DNA of 64,000 nucleotides, taken from assembly GCF_025979885.1 (NCBI RefSeq), contig NZ_CP110139.1:682001-746000 (forward strand), in the 5' to 3' direction. The notes under the pieces are model-generated. The model worked only from the letters and a program-made list of their open reading frames with translations, had not been told where the DNA came from and did not search any database. This DNA is from Hymenobacter sp. YIM 151500-1. GTDB taxonomy: Bacteria > Bacteroidota > Bacteroidia > Cytophagales > Hymenobacteraceae. Positions 43,911 to 56,018 of this stretch are shown here, in pieces. Within the stretch, counting starts at the first letter, position 1. Every line of letters begins with the position of its first letter. The translations under genes and the position numbers were made by a program.

Positions 43911-44615
43911 TCAGCATTCTAAAGCTATGCCGTTCAGGACGGCTTTATGGTCGCGCCAGGTGGGCATGAACTGGTCCATGAGACCCCAGAAGCGGGCGTT
44001 GTGGTACCGCTCGTGCAGGTGGGTGAGCTCGTGCACCAGCACGTATTCGAGGCAGGGAGAGGGGCGCTTGATTAGCTCCAGGTTCAGCCAGATGCGCCGG
44101 GCCTGGGTGTTGCAGGTGCCCCAGCGCGTCTTCATCTGCCGGATGCCCCAGGTGCTGGCCTCGGCTCCCACAATGGGCTGCCAGTGGGCAAGCAAAGCCG
44201 GCAGCTGCTGACGTAGACGCTGGCGGTACCAGGTGGACAGCACCTGCGCCCGGTACGCGCGGGAGCTGTTTTCGGGAGCGAAAAGGTCGAAGTAGCAGCC
44301 GCAGCCGGACAGCTGGGCGCGGGGCCGGCCGGCGGTGGCGTGTACGCGCAGCTCGACGGGCTGGCCCTGATACAAGTGCATTTCGCCCGAAACGTAGTGC
44401 AGCGTCGCGGGCTGCTCACGGGCGGCAAAGCGGGCCTGGTGCTTCCGAATCCAGGCGCGGCGGGCCTGCACCAGCTCGCGCACGGTGGCATCGGGGGTAC
44501 GCAGGGGCACGGCCACCCGCACGCGCCCATCGGGCATGTGCACGCTCAGGCGCAGGGTGCGGATGTTCTTACGGACGACTTCCACCTGCAAATCGTCGAT
44601 ATAAAGCTGGGGCAT
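43911..44615 (-). CDS. YgjP-like metallopeptidase (DUF45, M48-related)
   Basis: 234 residues, soluble. The zinc site HELTHLHERYHNARFW near residue 194 fits the YgjP/WLM HExxH...H pattern, and the preceding RQMKTRWGTCN is also conserved. Such proteins are predicted metalloproteases, in some bacteria linked to restriction or DNA-protein crosslink repair. Single gene; a TACCTTGC promoter box lies upstream. Confidence 0.88.
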   Translation of the reverse strand: MPQLYIDDLQVEVVRKNIRTLRLSVHMPDGRVRVAVPLRTPDATVRELVQARRAWIRKHQARFAAREQPATLHYVSGEMHLYQGQPVELRVHATAGRPRAQLSGCGCYFDLFAPENSSRAYRAQVLSTWYRQRLRQQLPALLAHWQPIVGAEASTWGIRQMKTRWGTCNTQARRIWLNLELIKRPSPCLEYVLVHELTHLHERYHNARFWGLMDQFMPTWRDHKAVLNGIALEC

Positions 44616-44639
44616 GAAAAGCGGGAACCAATTGAACCC

Positions 44640-44647
44640 GCAAGGTA
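44640..44647 (-). promoter_or_regulatory. -7-like box TACCTTGC
   Basis: Minus-strand box 24 bases upstream of the YgjP-like ATG. The same octamer precedes the SUI1-like gene at 63475. Confidence 0.4.
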
Positions 44648-44675
44648 GGAGAGGATAAATGAGTGACTGAGTGAA

Positions 44676-44836
44676 GACCGTCCTGCTTCATCTGGCGTCC
44701 GCGCAGGCGCAGCCGTAGTCGAAGCATCTCTACCGAGGGTAATCTTAATCGTCCGCACGACAGCAACTATCATCAACGAAGCGGTAGAGATGCTTCGACT
44801 ACGGCTGCGCGGACGCCAGATGAAGCAGGACGGTTC
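44676..44836. repeat. Long inverted repeat, family B (best copy)
   Basis: Arms of about 55 bases, including GACCGTCCTGCTTCATCTGG, CGTAGTCGAAGCATCTCTAC and their nearly exact complements, flank about 45 bases. GAGTGA-type microsatellites flank the element (44658-44676; 44838-44880), and the right one holds the OtsA-OtsB stop codon. Confidence 0.9.
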
Positions 44837-44865
44837 ATCCACTCATTTCCTCCTCACCAACTCAC

Positions 44866-47058
<2,193 letters not shown>

Positions 47059-47294
47059 GAGCCTGGTGACGTTGGTAGTCTTCAAGGCTTACGGGAGAAA
47101 ACCGCCGGAAGCCAAAATTTTTTCACCGGCAGCCCCTTACGGTTGAGTCTGCTTTTTTAGGGGGTTAAACAGGTTATTTCATCCATTTTCAGGTTTCGGG
47201 AGGCGTTTGCCTGGTTAGGAAGCGGCTCGACTGGTAGGTAAGAAGTAAAAAAGCAGGAAGGAGCTTTTTGCAGACGGCTATGGTTGTAAAGCCG
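47059..47294. other. Divergent intergenic region
   Basis: The OtsA-OtsB and desaturase genes diverge from 305 bases that hold promoters for both. Only the TACGTTTG box at 47295 is clear. Poly-T and poly-A stretches occur at 47110-47125 and 47247-47252. No palindromic repeat of the window's families is present, unlike most gaps here. Confidence 0.5.
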
Positions 47295-47302
47295 TACGTT
47301 TG
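47295..47302 (+). promoter_or_regulatory. -7 box TACGTTTG
   Basis: Exact TAnnTTTG match, 61 bases upstream of the desaturase ATG. A TTTG lies 24 bases further upstream, slightly too far for a standard -33 element. Confidence 0.55.
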
Positions 47303-47363
47303 GGATTCACTTTGAATTTTATTGGGAAGCGGTGTGAGCTGCTAGACCGCAGCACCGCTTTGC

Positions 47364-48443
47364 ATGGCACAAACCCTGAAGTTTACCAACTCCACCCAGT
47401 CGGCGTTTTTCGCCACGGTCCGCCAGCGGGTGGACACGTATTTTCTCTCGCGCAGCCTGTCGAGGCACGCCACTCCGGCCATGTGGGCCAAGACCATCTT
47501 TTTCCTGACCGGGTTTGTGGGGCTGTACGGGCTGCTGCTGTCGGGGCAGTTCAGCTTGTGGGGCATGCTGGTCCTGGCCGGGCTGCTGGGGGCGTTCTGC
47601 GCCTTTATCGGGTTCAACATCTGCCACGACGCCATACACGGCGCGTTTTCGGCCAATAAGCGAGTTAATAAGGTGTTCAGCCTGCTGTTCAACCTGATTG
47701 GGGCCAGCCCCTACGTGTGGAACATCACCCACAACATCGTGCACCACACCTACACCAACATCCCCGGCCACGACGAAGACATTGAGGTGGCGCCGGGCCT
47801 GGTGCGGCTGTGCGAGGACGAGCCCCACCGGCCCTGGCAGCGCTACCAGCACCTGTATGCGTTTCCGCTCTACGGCTTGGCTTCCCTGTCGTGGGTGCTG
47901 CGCAAAGACTACCTGAAGTTCTTCAAAAGCAAAATAGGGGAGCACGTCACCAAACACCCGCGCCGGGAGTACGTCAACCTGTTTCTGTACAAGGCCCTCT
48001 ACTACGCGCTGTTTATCGTGTTGCCCCTGGTGGTGCTCGATATTACGTGGTGGCAGTTTGTGATAGGGTTTCTGGCCCTGCACTTCGTAGAGGGACTGGT
48101 GCTGGGCCTGGTGTTTCAGCTGGCCCACGTGGTGGAGGGCACGGCTTTTCCGGTGCCCGACCCCAGCGGCGATATGCAGGAAGCCTGGGCCGTGCATCAA
48201 TTGCGCACCACGGCCAATTTCGCCCCCCGCAGCCGCTTGGCAAGCTTTCTGTGCGGAGGCCTGAACCGGCAGATTGAGCACCACCTGTTCCCGCGCGTCT
48301 GCCACATTCACTACCCGGCCCTGGCCGGCATCGTGAAGCAAACGGCCCAGGAGTTTAACCTGCCCTACATTGAAAACCGCTCGTTCCTGTCGGCCCTCCG
48401 CTCGCACTACCGCATGCTGCAGCTGTTCGGCCGGCCGGCGTAA
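47364..48443 (+). CDS. Membrane fatty acid desaturase
   Basis: 359 residues with the three histidine boxes of di-iron desaturases: HDAIH (88-92), HNIVHH (123-128) and QIEHH near 305. Transmembrane helices at about 43-85 and 205-250. It is closest to linoleoyl-CoA/delta-6-type acyl desaturases common in Bacteroidota. Acts on acyl chains of membrane lipids or acyl-CoA, regiospecificity unknown. Monocistronic or followed by the GNAT gene 14 bases downstream. Confidence 0.93.
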   Translation: MAQTLKFTNSTQSAFFATVRQRVDTYFLSRSLSRHATPAMWAKTIFFLTGFVGLYGLLLSGQFSLWGMLVLAGLLGAFCAFIGFNICHDAIHGAFSANKRVNKVFSLLFNLIGASPYVWNITHNIVHHTYTNIPGHDEDIEVAPGLVRLCEDEPHRPWQRYQHLYAFPLYGLASLSWVLRKDYLKFFKSKIGEHVTKHPRREYVNLFLYKALYYALFIVLPLVVLDITWWQFVIGFLALHFVEGLVLGLVFQLAHVVEGTAFPVPDPSGDMQEAWAVHQLRTTANFAPRSRLASFLCGGLNRQIEHHLFPRVCHIHYPALAGIVKQTAQEFNLPYIENRSFLSALRSHYRMLQLFGRPA

Positions 48444-48457
48444 AGGCACAGGTTTCG

Positions 48458-48883
48458 ATGATTGTTGTAGAAGTATTTCGCGAGGCTGTTCCCGCCCACT
48501 ACGACGCCATAGCCGCCGGCATTATGGCCCACAACGCCGCCCACACCGGCGAAGCACACGGGCAACCGCTCACCGTGCTGGCCCAGCGCAATCAAGCCGT
48601 GGTAGGAGGGCTGTGGGGTGAAGTGTTCTGGGGCTGGCTCAAGGTGGAGCTGCTGTGGGTGCAAGAGGACCTTCGAGGGCAAGGATTAGGCCGGCAACTG
48701 CTGCGCCGCGCCGAAGCTGAAGCCCAGCGCGAAGGCGCCACTGCCGCCCACCTCGACACCTTTTCTTTTCAGGCCTTGGAGTTTTATCAGAGGGAAGGCT
48801 ACGAAATCTTCGGTACGCTGCCTGATTTTCCCCGTGGCCATACCCGCTACTTTTTACAGAAGCAGTTCAGGCCTGTTGCCTAA
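48458..48883 (+). CDS. GNAT-family N-acetyltransferase
   Basis: 141 residues. The acetyl-CoA-binding motif DLRGQGLGRQLLRRAE (RGxGxG/A type) is at residues 70-85, and the C-terminal FYQREGYEIFGTLPDFPRGH is typical. Acceptor unknown. It is 14 bases after the desaturase, so the two may share a transcript. Confidence 0.88.
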   Translation: MIVVEVFREAVPAHYDAIAAGIMAHNAAHTGEAHGQPLTVLAQRNQAVVGGLWGEVFWGWLKVELLWVQEDLRGQGLGRQLLRRAEAEAQREGATAAHLDTFSFQALEFYQREGYEIFGTLPDFPRGHTRYFLQKQFRPVA

Positions 48884-48893
48884 TTACTGGGTA

Positions 48894-48970
48894 CACCACT
48901 GCTCGAAGCCAGAACAGCACCTACGGCGCAGTTTCGCCGGCAGGTGCTGTTCTGGCTCCGAGCAGTGGTG
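48894..48970. repeat. Strong hairpin between convergent genes
   Basis: CACCACTGCTCGAAGCCAGA through CAGCACCTACGGCG pairs with CGCCGGCAGGTGCTGTTCTG through CGAGCAGTGGTG; about 33 base pairs with few mismatches and a short loop. Probably terminates transcription from both sides. Confidence 0.85.
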
Positions 48971-49050
48971 CTCCTCACAAGGGCGCTGGTTCCGGCGTGC
49001 AGTACGGAAAAGGTGTCAGCTAAAAAGCTGGTTAAAAGACAGTAAGCAGA

Positions 49051-50418
49051 TTATGCGGCTGGCTCTTGCTGCGTGGCGGCAAGATTTTGCTGCTGAAGAT
49101 TCCAGAACCGGTCGTTTTCGTACTGGTTGAAAGGAATTTCGAACAGTTCCGTAATTCGGCCATCGGCAATGCGGTAGTGGATTACGTAGCGCAGGTCGAA
49201 ATGATTGTCGTCGCCCGTGTAGAAGTCACGGTGAATGGAAACGGCCCCGCCATCGTGCCCGAACACGTCTAGCAGTTCGAAGCCGTTTTTGCCGTTTCCG
49301 AGCCGCATTGCCGTGGCACGTATACCATTGAGAGCCCCATCCAGCCCGTGCCAGTCCCCGGAAATTGGGCTGTGACCGGGCAGGTGCCAAACAAAATCAG
49401 GGCTGAGGTGCCGGTCAAACCACGCCTTATCAACGGTGCCGAAGGCCTGGAAGAAATCATACACGAGTTGGGCGTTCGGGTGGCGCGGTTCTTTAGCTGG
49501 CGCCTTAAACACCCGCCGGAAATGGTCGGCCACGACGCGGGCGGCGTGTTGCACGTAAGGCTCCTGGTCGTAGAACTGGGTATGCTCGCCTTCGGTCCAG
49601 TGCAGGTCTTTCTGGCCCGGCAGCGCCTCGAAGAAACGCTTCACGTTCTGAGGCAGGGCCGAGCCGTCGGAGTGCACCAGCTGCACAGGCACCCGGATGT
49701 TCTGGGCCGGCGCCACGGCGTCCATCTCCAGCCATTCCTGCCAGCCCACCACCGCAAACCGGTTGAGCCAGGTGGGCACGGCGCCGCGTTCGGGGTTGGC
49801 GTAGTAATCGATGGGAAAGAACATGGCCGCTCCGCTGCCCTCGGCGGGGTCGTAGGCGGGCACGTAGTCCATGTCGCCGGTTTGCTCAAACTTGGTTTGC
49901 GCCTGAGCCGCCAGCGCCAAACGCTGCTGCACGCCTTCGGGGCCGCCGTAAAACAGCGGGGTGGTGTCGGGGTGCTGGAGCCAGGCGGCCACGGTGGCCA
50001 CGGCGCGCAGGCGCGGGTCGGCGGCCGCTGCGTAGGCAACCACGCTGGCCCCGGCGCACACGCCCAGGATGCCCACCTGCTCGGCTTGCACGGCGGGCAC
50101 GGTCTGCAAGAAAGTCACGGCGTTGTGCAGGTCGCGCACTTTGGCCTGGGTTGATTCCAGCTGCCGCGGCTCGCCGCCGCTTTCCCCGTAAAACCGAAAG
50201 TCCAGGGCCAGGGCCGCCAGGCCCAGGTCGGCCAGCTGCTGGCCGTAGCGGTGCCCGATCTGCTCCTTTACCTGCGTCCAGGGGCCGCTTACCAGCACCA
50301 CCGGCAGCTGGTCGCCGGGCTGGTAGCTGGCGGGCAAAAACAAGGTACCCACGAGGGTTTCGCCCTCGCTGGGAAAAGTGACGCGGTTGGGGCCGGGCTG
50401 ATAGGGTTGCGTTTCCAT
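49051..50418 (-). CDS. Alpha/beta hydrolase fused to a SnoaL/NTF2-like domain
   Basis: 455 residues. The hydrolase (about 1-310) has the nucleophile elbow GVCAGA, with Cys in place of Ser as in dienelactone hydrolases, and a probable His in EGEHTQF. A linker near 315-330 leads to a SnoaL-like NTF2 domain (about 330-440: VYDFFQAFGTVDKAWFDRHL; RYVIHYRIADGRITELFEIP). The fusion suggests hydrolysis and then binding or isomerisation of a small hydrophobic product. The AraC regulator upstream on the same strand probably controls it. Confidence 0.85.
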   Translation of the reverse strand: METQPYQPGPNRVTFPSEGETLVGTLFLPASYQPGDQLPVVLVSGPWTQVKEQIGHRYGQQLADLGLAALALDFRFYGESGGEPRQLESTQAKVRDLHNAVTFLQTVPAVQAEQVGILGVCAGASVVAYAAAADPRLRAVATVAAWLQHPDTTPLFYGGPEGVQQRLALAAQAQTKFEQTGDMDYVPAYDPAEGSGAAMFFPIDYYANPERGAVPTWLNRFAVVGWQEWLEMDAVAPAQNIRVPVQLVHSDGSALPQNVKRFFEALPGQKDLHWTEGEHTQFYDQEPYVQHAARVVADHFRRVFKAPAKEPRHPNAQLVYDFFQAFGTVDKAWFDRHLSPDFVWHLPGHSPISGDWHGLDGALNGIRATAMRLGNGKNGFELLDVFGHDGGAVSIHRDFYTGDDNHFDLRYVIHYRIADGRITELFEIPFNQYENDRFWNLQQQNLAATQQEPAA

Positions 50419-50506
50419 GCGGGTTGGGGTTGAGAAATGAACCCCGCAAAGAACCGTACCGCCGCGCCTCTGGGGGTAACGAAAATCAAAGCAGCTATGA
50501 CAAGAT

Positions 50507-51412
50507 TCACCGCCCCACCGCCTGCTCCCGAAACTGCTGGGGCGTGAGGCCGGCGTGCTTGCGGAAAAAGCCTGCGAAGTGGGTAGGCTCGGAAAAGTGC
50601 AGGTGGTAGGCTACCTCTTTTACGCTCAGCGTGGTGCTGAGCAGCAGGCTTTTGGCGGCCGTCATTACGGCTTCCTGCACCAGCTGGGAGGTGGTTTTGC
50701 CGGTGATGCGCTTTACCACGGCGTTGAGGTGGTTGGGATGAAAGCAGAGCTGCTCGGCGTAGAAGGAAGGGTGGCGGGCCGCCGCCGTGGCGTCGGGAGC
50801 CACCAGGCTGCGCGCCAGCAGAGCCTGCAAGCGGGCCACCAGCTGCACGTCGGCAGCGCGGTTCTCGTGGGTGGGCGGCTCGGCCGGCGGCGTCTGGCGG
50901 CTGAACTGCCGCCGCACGTGCAGCAGGGCCAGGTGGGCGTAGGTGGCCAGGAAAGCGGCTCGGTCGGGGCGGTTGTGGTGGTACTCGTGCCAGATCTGCT
51001 GAAACAGCAGGTCGAGCTGCCGGGCTTCCGCCTCGGGCAAGTCCAGCGGGGCCGACTTGTCGAGGCTCAGAAACGGAAACTCTGTGAGCAGCTGCGCGCC
51101 GGCGGGCGTGCTGCGGGCAAAGTCTTCGTCGAATAAAATATACCACCCTTCCCAATCCGCTTCAATGTCCCAGGAAATCAGCTGGTAAGGCGTGTTGAAA
51201 AACAGGTTGGCCGACACGGGCCGGCCGTTTACCTGGCGATTGGTGCCCTGCCAGCGCAGGGCCACGGCGTATAACTCGTGCCGAAATGGGGGCTGCTGCC
51301 GGTTCACCGTGCGCATGTTGTCCCGGAAGCGCCGGATGTCGAAATGCTCGTCGCGGGGCGGGGCAATGTTGATGAAGCGGCAGTACTCGGCCAGCGTGGT
51401 AAGGTGGTGCAT
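50507..51412 (-). CDS. AraC-family transcriptional regulator
   Basis: 301 residues. Sensor-like N-terminus (about 1-180; [20 protein letters not shown]) and C-terminal double helix-turn-helix ([40 protein letters not shown]). It is 88 bases upstream of the hydrolase-SnoaL gene on the same strand. A TAGCTTTC box five bases before the ATG is a possible leaderless promoter. Confidence 0.9.
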   Translation of the reverse strand: MHHLTTLAEYCRFINIAPPRDEHFDIRRFRDNMRTVNRQQPPFRHELYAVALRWQGTNRQVNGRPVSANLFFNTPYQLISWDIEADWEGWYILFDEDFARSTPAGAQLLTEFPFLSLDKSAPLDLPEAEARQLDLLFQQIWHEYHHNRPDRAAFLATYAHLALLHVRRQFSRQTPPAEPPTHENRAADVQLVARLQALLARSLVAPDATAAARHPSFYAEQLCFHPNHLNAVVKRITGKTTSQLVQEAVMTAAKSLLLSTTLSVKEVAYHLHFSEPTHFAGFFRKHAGLTPQQFREQAVGR

Positions 51413-51450
51413 GGGCGGAAAGCTACCCCTAAAACCCGCACGTAGGCAGG

Positions 51451-52059
51451 CTAGTCCCAGCGGATGTCGGGGGCGGTCTGCACTACCTCGTGGCCGCTGG
51501 CAAACCGGAGGCGCAACTGAAACTGCTGGTGGGCGTTGTCGCGGGGCTTGGGGCTGATGCGGAGATATAGCGGAGTGTTCAAGTCGCCATATTCGCCAGA
51601 TTTCCAGCTGTTAAGCGAATCGGCCAGATAGGCCAGCGCAAACTCAGCCCCTTGGTGGTAGCTGCGGCCGCCGCTGCAGCGCACAAACTGGTTTAGGGGC
51701 TGTCCAGCGGCCACCCCATTAAAAAGTCCGGTACTGGTAAACGTAACGGCCGTCACTTTGTCTTTCAAGCCTTTGCGGCCCGGCGCTTCACACGACCACG
51801 CCACGGCTTGGCTGGTAAACAGCGCCCCCACCGGCGCGGCGGCTACGTAGTTGTACTCCAGGCGCACGGTGGTCAGCAGCTCGGGGGCCGAGGTGCGGGC
51901 CCCGCTGTTCAGTAGTGGGCTGCCCGGTGCCGGCTCCGATAAGTATAGTTTCAGCCCGCGCACGGTGACGTATTCGCGCGGCTCATCCTTGCAGCAGCCC
52001 AGAGGTACCATTCCCAGGAACACGCCGAGCAGTAACGTCTGGATTAACTTTTTGAACAT
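51451..52059 (-). CDS. Lipoprotein of unknown function
   Basis: 202 residues. The signal peptide ends in a lipobox-like VPLGCC (Cys22), so the protein is likely lipidated. The mature part is beta-rich with Cys at about 90 and 128 (WSCEAPGRKG; VRCSGGRSYH). It resembles the DUF5034-like lipoproteins of Bacteroidota only weakly, so no function is offered. Unlinked to the AraC gene except by strand. Confidence 0.75.
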   Translation of the reverse strand: MFKKLIQTLLLGVFLGMVPLGCCKDEPREYVTVRGLKLYLSEPAPGSPLLNSGARTSAPELLTTVRLEYNYVAAAPVGALFTSQAVAWSCEAPGRKGLKDKVTAVTFTSTGLFNGVAAGQPLNQFVRCSGGRSYHQGAEFALAYLADSLNSWKSGEYGDLNTPLYLRISPKPRDNAHQQFQLRLRFASGHEVVQTAPDIRWD

Positions 52060-52162
52060 GGTTTCGGGTGTTGATGCAGGAAAGCCAGAAGCCCGGACCT
52101 GGAGAGAAGCGCAGCGGGCTTTTCAAAAGTAAGCAATCCGCCAACAGCCATTCCGCTGGCCA

Positions 52163-52534
52163 TCAAGCCACCCCAGCCGCCCGTTTCTGGCCGATGCGGC
52201 CCAGGTGGGTGTCGTGGAAGCTGGTGGCGTACTTCAGCCCGTAGCCCAGCAGCCGGTCGAAGGCGGCGTGAAATAGCAGCACCGTACCGGCCAGCAGCAG
52301 AACCGGCTGCTCCAGGGCCCAGCCGGCCAGGCCCACGGCCAGGGCCGTGGCTTTGTGGTGGACGAGGTTGTAGCAGAAGGCCCCGACGCGCGGCCCGGCC
52401 AGGTAGCCGAGCATGCTCAGGTCGGGGGCCAGAAACAGGGCCGGCAGCCACCACCAGGCATAGGGCAGGTAGGCAAACACCACGACGGCAATCAGGGCCT
52501 GGGCCAGTTCTTCGAGTTTCAGCAGCGTGTTCAT
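52163..52534 (-). CDS. DUF4260 small membrane protein
   Basis: 123 residues from the ATG at 52534. Four hydrophobic segments (ALIAVVVFAYLPYAWWWLPA; SMLGYLAGPRVGAFCYNLVH; ATALAVGLAGWALEQPVLLL; GTVLLFHAAFDRLLGYGL) and the C-terminal FHDTHLGRIG typical of DUF4260. Function of the family is unknown. Confidence 0.82.
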   Translation of the reverse strand: MNTLLKLEELAQALIAVVVFAYLPYAWWWLPALFLAPDLSMLGYLAGPRVGAFCYNLVHHKATALAVGLAGWALEQPVLLLAGTVLLFHAAFDRLLGYGLKYATSFHDTHLGRIGQKRAAGVA

Positions 52535-52661
52535 GAGGTTGGGAATAACCGGTGAAAGAATACTCCAAAGGTCCGGCCCCGGCGACCCGCAAGTCGTTAA
52601 CAAACGCTAAGAAAACGCCCGGCCTGTGCCTCGTCCGCGCCGCTTCCCTACTCCCGAAGCG

Positions 52662-52700
52662 TCCGGAGCTCCCAGGGCTAAAGCCCTGGGAGCTCCCGGA
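52662..52700. repeat. Palindrome, family G
   Basis: TCCGGAGCTCCCAGGGCTA followed by AAGCCCTGGGAGCTCCCGGA, a nearly perfect 39-base palindrome. Family members are at 43633-43710 and 55940-56018. Confidence 0.8.
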
Positions 52701-52746
52701 GGCCTATTTCACAGGTGCCGCCCGTTTAACGGGCCCACAGGACAAA

Positions 52747-53346
52747 CTACCCCGCCGTTGCGGACCCGTCTTCGGCCTGCACCCGCGCCCGGATGCGGCT
52801 CAGCGACACCGGTGTAACGCCCAGGTAAGAGGCAATGTAGTGCTGCGGAATCCGTTCCAGAATCTTGGTTTTGTGGCTGCGCAGCAGGGCGCGGTAGCGT
52901 TGCTCGGGGCTTTGGGTGAGCAGCTCCATCAGGCGCTGGTCGGTGCCCAGCAGGTGGTATTCGGCCACGAGGCGTCCAAACCGCTCATACACCGGCCACT
53001 CGTCGTAGAGGCCGCGCAGCACCGCGTACGGAAACACCACCAGCTCGGTCGGCGCCAGAGCCTGAATGGCCAGCTGGCTGGGCTGCCCGGTGAGGCAGCT
53101 GGCGTAGGAGGCCATCAAATGGTTTTCGAAGAAGAAATAGGTGGTTTTCTCTTCTCCGTTGGGGAGGGTGTAAAACAGCCGGCACGCCCCGGAAAGCACC
53201 AGGGCCAGGTCGGAGCGGGTTTGCTGCTCCCGCACAAAGTACTGCTTGCGGGCCAGGCGCTCCGGCACCAGCGCCGCAGTCAGCGGGGCCCACTCGGCGT
53301 CGGTGAGCGGCACGAAGCGGTGAAGGTAAGCGCGCAGCGGATGCAT
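52747..53346 (-). CDS. Crp/Fnr-family regulator
   Basis: 199 residues from the ATG at 53346. The N-terminal cNMP-like beta-roll lacks a recognisable phosphate-binding cassette (no FGE-PR motif), so it probably does not bind cAMP. The C-terminal winged helix includes RIPQHYIASYLGVTPVSLSR. No Fnr-type Cys cluster. It may sense another small molecule. A TATCTTGC box ends four bases before the ATG, giving a leaderless transcript if used. Confidence 0.85.
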   Translation of the reverse strand: MHPLRAYLHRFVPLTDAEWAPLTAALVPERLARKQYFVREQQTRSDLALVLSGACRLFYTLPNGEEKTTYFFFENHLMASYASCLTGQPSQLAIQALAPTELVVFPYAVLRGLYDEWPVYERFGRLVAEYHLLGTDQRLMELLTQSPEQRYRALLRSHKTKILERIPQHYIASYLGVTPVSLSRIRARVQAEDGSATAG

Positions 53347-53350
53347 GGCG

Positions 53351-53358
53351 GCAAGATA
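53351..53358 (-). promoter_or_regulatory. -7-like box TATCTTGC
   Basis: Minus strand, four bases upstream of the Crp/Fnr start codon. Similar to the tRNA-Glu box TATCTTTG with one change. Confidence 0.4.
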
Positions 53359-53396
53359 CGCGGCAGCCGGGTTTGCTACGACCCCCGAAAGCAAAC

Positions 53397-53428
53397 AAGC
53401 CTTCCGCCAGGGAGGCAGAAGGCTTGCG
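53397..53428 (-). terminator. Hairpin after tRNA-Glu copy 2
   Basis: AAGCCTTC.../GAAGGCTT inverted repeat five bases beyond the tRNA 3' end. No long T tract, so termination strength is uncertain. Part may be processed. Confidence 0.5.
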
Positions 53429-53433
53429 GTGCG

Positions 53434-53505
53434 TAGTCCGTAGGGGAATCGAACCCCTGTTGGCAGAATGAAAATCTGCAGTCCTAACCCCTAGACGAAC
53501 GGACC
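53434..53505 (-). tRNA. tRNA-Glu (anticodon TTC), copy 2
   Basis: Same 72-nt sequence as copy 1 (anticodon loop TTTTCAT). Here no CCA is encoded (CGC follows), so CCA must be added enzymatically. The 5' leader back to the promoter box is also identical to copy 1. Confidence 0.95.
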
Positions 53506-53524
53506 ATCTTCGGTTTTAACGCTG

Positions 53525-54793
<1,269 letters not shown>

Positions 54794-54810
54794 TTCGGTA
54801 CGTTATCATC

Positions 54811-54846
54811 TAAAAAGCCCACCAGACGATTCTGGTGGGCTTTTTG
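54811..54846 (+). terminator. Rho-independent terminator after gapA
   Basis: AAAAAGCCCACCAGA/TCTGGTGGGCTTTTT stem with a four-base loop and T tract. Confidence 0.92.
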
Positions 54847-54889
54847 CGTTTTACCCCCACCCCACCCCCCGCTGCTTAATGCGCGGAAT

Positions 54890-54982
54890 CCTCCGGGAGA
54901 GGGGCTCTAACTCTACCTTTCTAAAGAGCTAGATACTAGAACTAGAGCCCCTCTCCTTTTTCGGAGAGGGGTAGGGGTGAGG
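54890..54982. repeat. Inverted repeat, family C
   Basis: GAGAGGGGCTCTAACTCTA and returning CTAGAACTAGAGCCCCTCTC, ending TCGGAGAGGGGTAGGGGTGA. Related to 32452-32602. Confidence 0.75.
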
Positions 54983-55016
54983 CGACTACAGCCAGAAGCC
55001 GTTGGAGTTGGGTTGT

Positions 55017-55024
55017 TACCTTTG
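55017..55024 (+). promoter_or_regulatory. -7 box TACCTTTG for the lipid kinase gene
   Basis: Exact TAnnTTTG match 32 bases before the chosen TTG start; it excludes the earlier in-frame start at 55002. Confidence 0.6.
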
Positions 55025-55055
55025 CCCCCACTCAACATCTCACCATCTCATCACC

Positions 55056-55925
55056 TTGCGCGTCTGCTTTATTCTAAATCCCACCTCTGGCACCAACCGC
55101 ACCCAGGACGTGCCGGCGGAGCTGGCGCAGCACGCCGCGGCAGCCGGCGCCGACTTCGCCATCTGGCCCACCGAGCGGGCCGGGCACGCCGAGGAGCTTG
55201 CCCGGCAGGCCGCTGAGGCGGGTTTCCGGGTAGTGGTGGCCGTGGGCGGCGACGGCACGGTGAACGAGGTGGGGCGGGGGCTGCTGGGTACGGCGGCAGC
55301 CCTGGGCATCGTGGCCCGCGGCTCCGGCAACGGGCTGGCCCGCCACCTGCGCCTGCCCCTCAGCCTGCCCGCGGCGGTGCGGCGCGTGTGCCAGCCCACG
55401 TTTCAGCGCATCGACGCGGGGCGCATTAACGGGCGGCCGTTTTTCTGCACGGCCGGGCTGGGGTTTGATGCCCACGTGAGTAAGCTGTTCGCCCAGGCTG
55501 GCACCCGCGGCCTGAGCACCTACGTGAAGGTGGCCCTGCGCGAGTACCGTTACTTCCGGCCCACCCCCGTGCGCATCACCCTCAACGGCCAGCCCGTGTT
55601 CGACACGCATTGCTACGTGCTGGCTTTTGCCAACGCCGCCCAGTACGGCAATAACGCCTACATCGCGCCCCGCGCCGACATTCAGGACGGCCTGCTCGAC
55701 GTGTGCCTGATTGACCGCCTGCCCCTGCTGCGGGCCGTGCGGGTGGGCGTGGGGCTGGCCCTGGGTACGCTGACTACTTCCGGTGGGGCCGTGTACCACA
55801 CCAGCCGCCACATCCGGGTGCAAACCCAGCAAGCCCTCGGCTTCCACGTCGACGGCGACTATGTGGCCGAGGCCACCGAGTTTGAAGTGGAACTCGACCA
55901 CCTGGCTCTGGAAGTGGCTGTGTAA
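55056..55925 (+). CDS. Diacylglycerol/lipid kinase-family protein
   Basis: 289 residues. No ATG precedes the conserved N-terminus, so the TTG at 55056 (RVCFILNPTSG) is the likely start. The ATP-site motif GGDGTVNEV is near residue 64 and GSGNGLARHL near 90, with C-terminal HVDGDYVAE. This is the DAGK_cat (YegS/BmrU) family, which phosphorylates diacylglycerol, sphingoid or related lipids. Membrane-associated. Confidence 0.9.
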   Translation: MRVCFILNPTSGTNRTQDVPAELAQHAAAAGADFAIWPTERAGHAEELARQAAEAGFRVVVAVGGDGTVNEVGRGLLGTAAALGIVARGSGNGLARHLRLPLSLPAAVRRVCQPTFQRIDAGRINGRPFFCTAGLGFDAHVSKLFAQAGTRGLSTYVKVALREYRYFRPTPVRITLNGQPVFDTHCYVLAFANAAQYGNNAYIAPRADIQDGLLDVCLIDRLPLLRAVRVGVGLALGTLTTSGGAVYHTSRHIRVQTQQALGFHVDGDYVAEATEFEVELDHLALEVAV

Positions 55926-55939
55926 AACCATTCCGGCGT

Positions 55940-56018
55940 CCCAGGGCTGAAGCCCTGGGCTAGTCAGCTAGTCAGCGGGAGGTACGGGGCCCTGCGTAGC
56001 CCAGGGCTTCAGCCCTGG
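55940..56018. repeat. Family G inverted repeat overlapping a gene end
   Basis: CCAGGGCTGAAGCCCTGGGC (55941-55960) with internal hairpin, then TAGCCCAGGGCTTCAGCCCT ending 56016. The right half encodes the last residues of the HD-domain protein. Confidence 0.85.

Noticed and set aside
52747..53346. Crp/Fnr protein as receiver of the cAMP made by the cyclase
   Set aside because: Its beta-roll lacks the FGE...PR cassette needed for cyclic nucleotide binding, so a link to the cAMP circuit is not supported.
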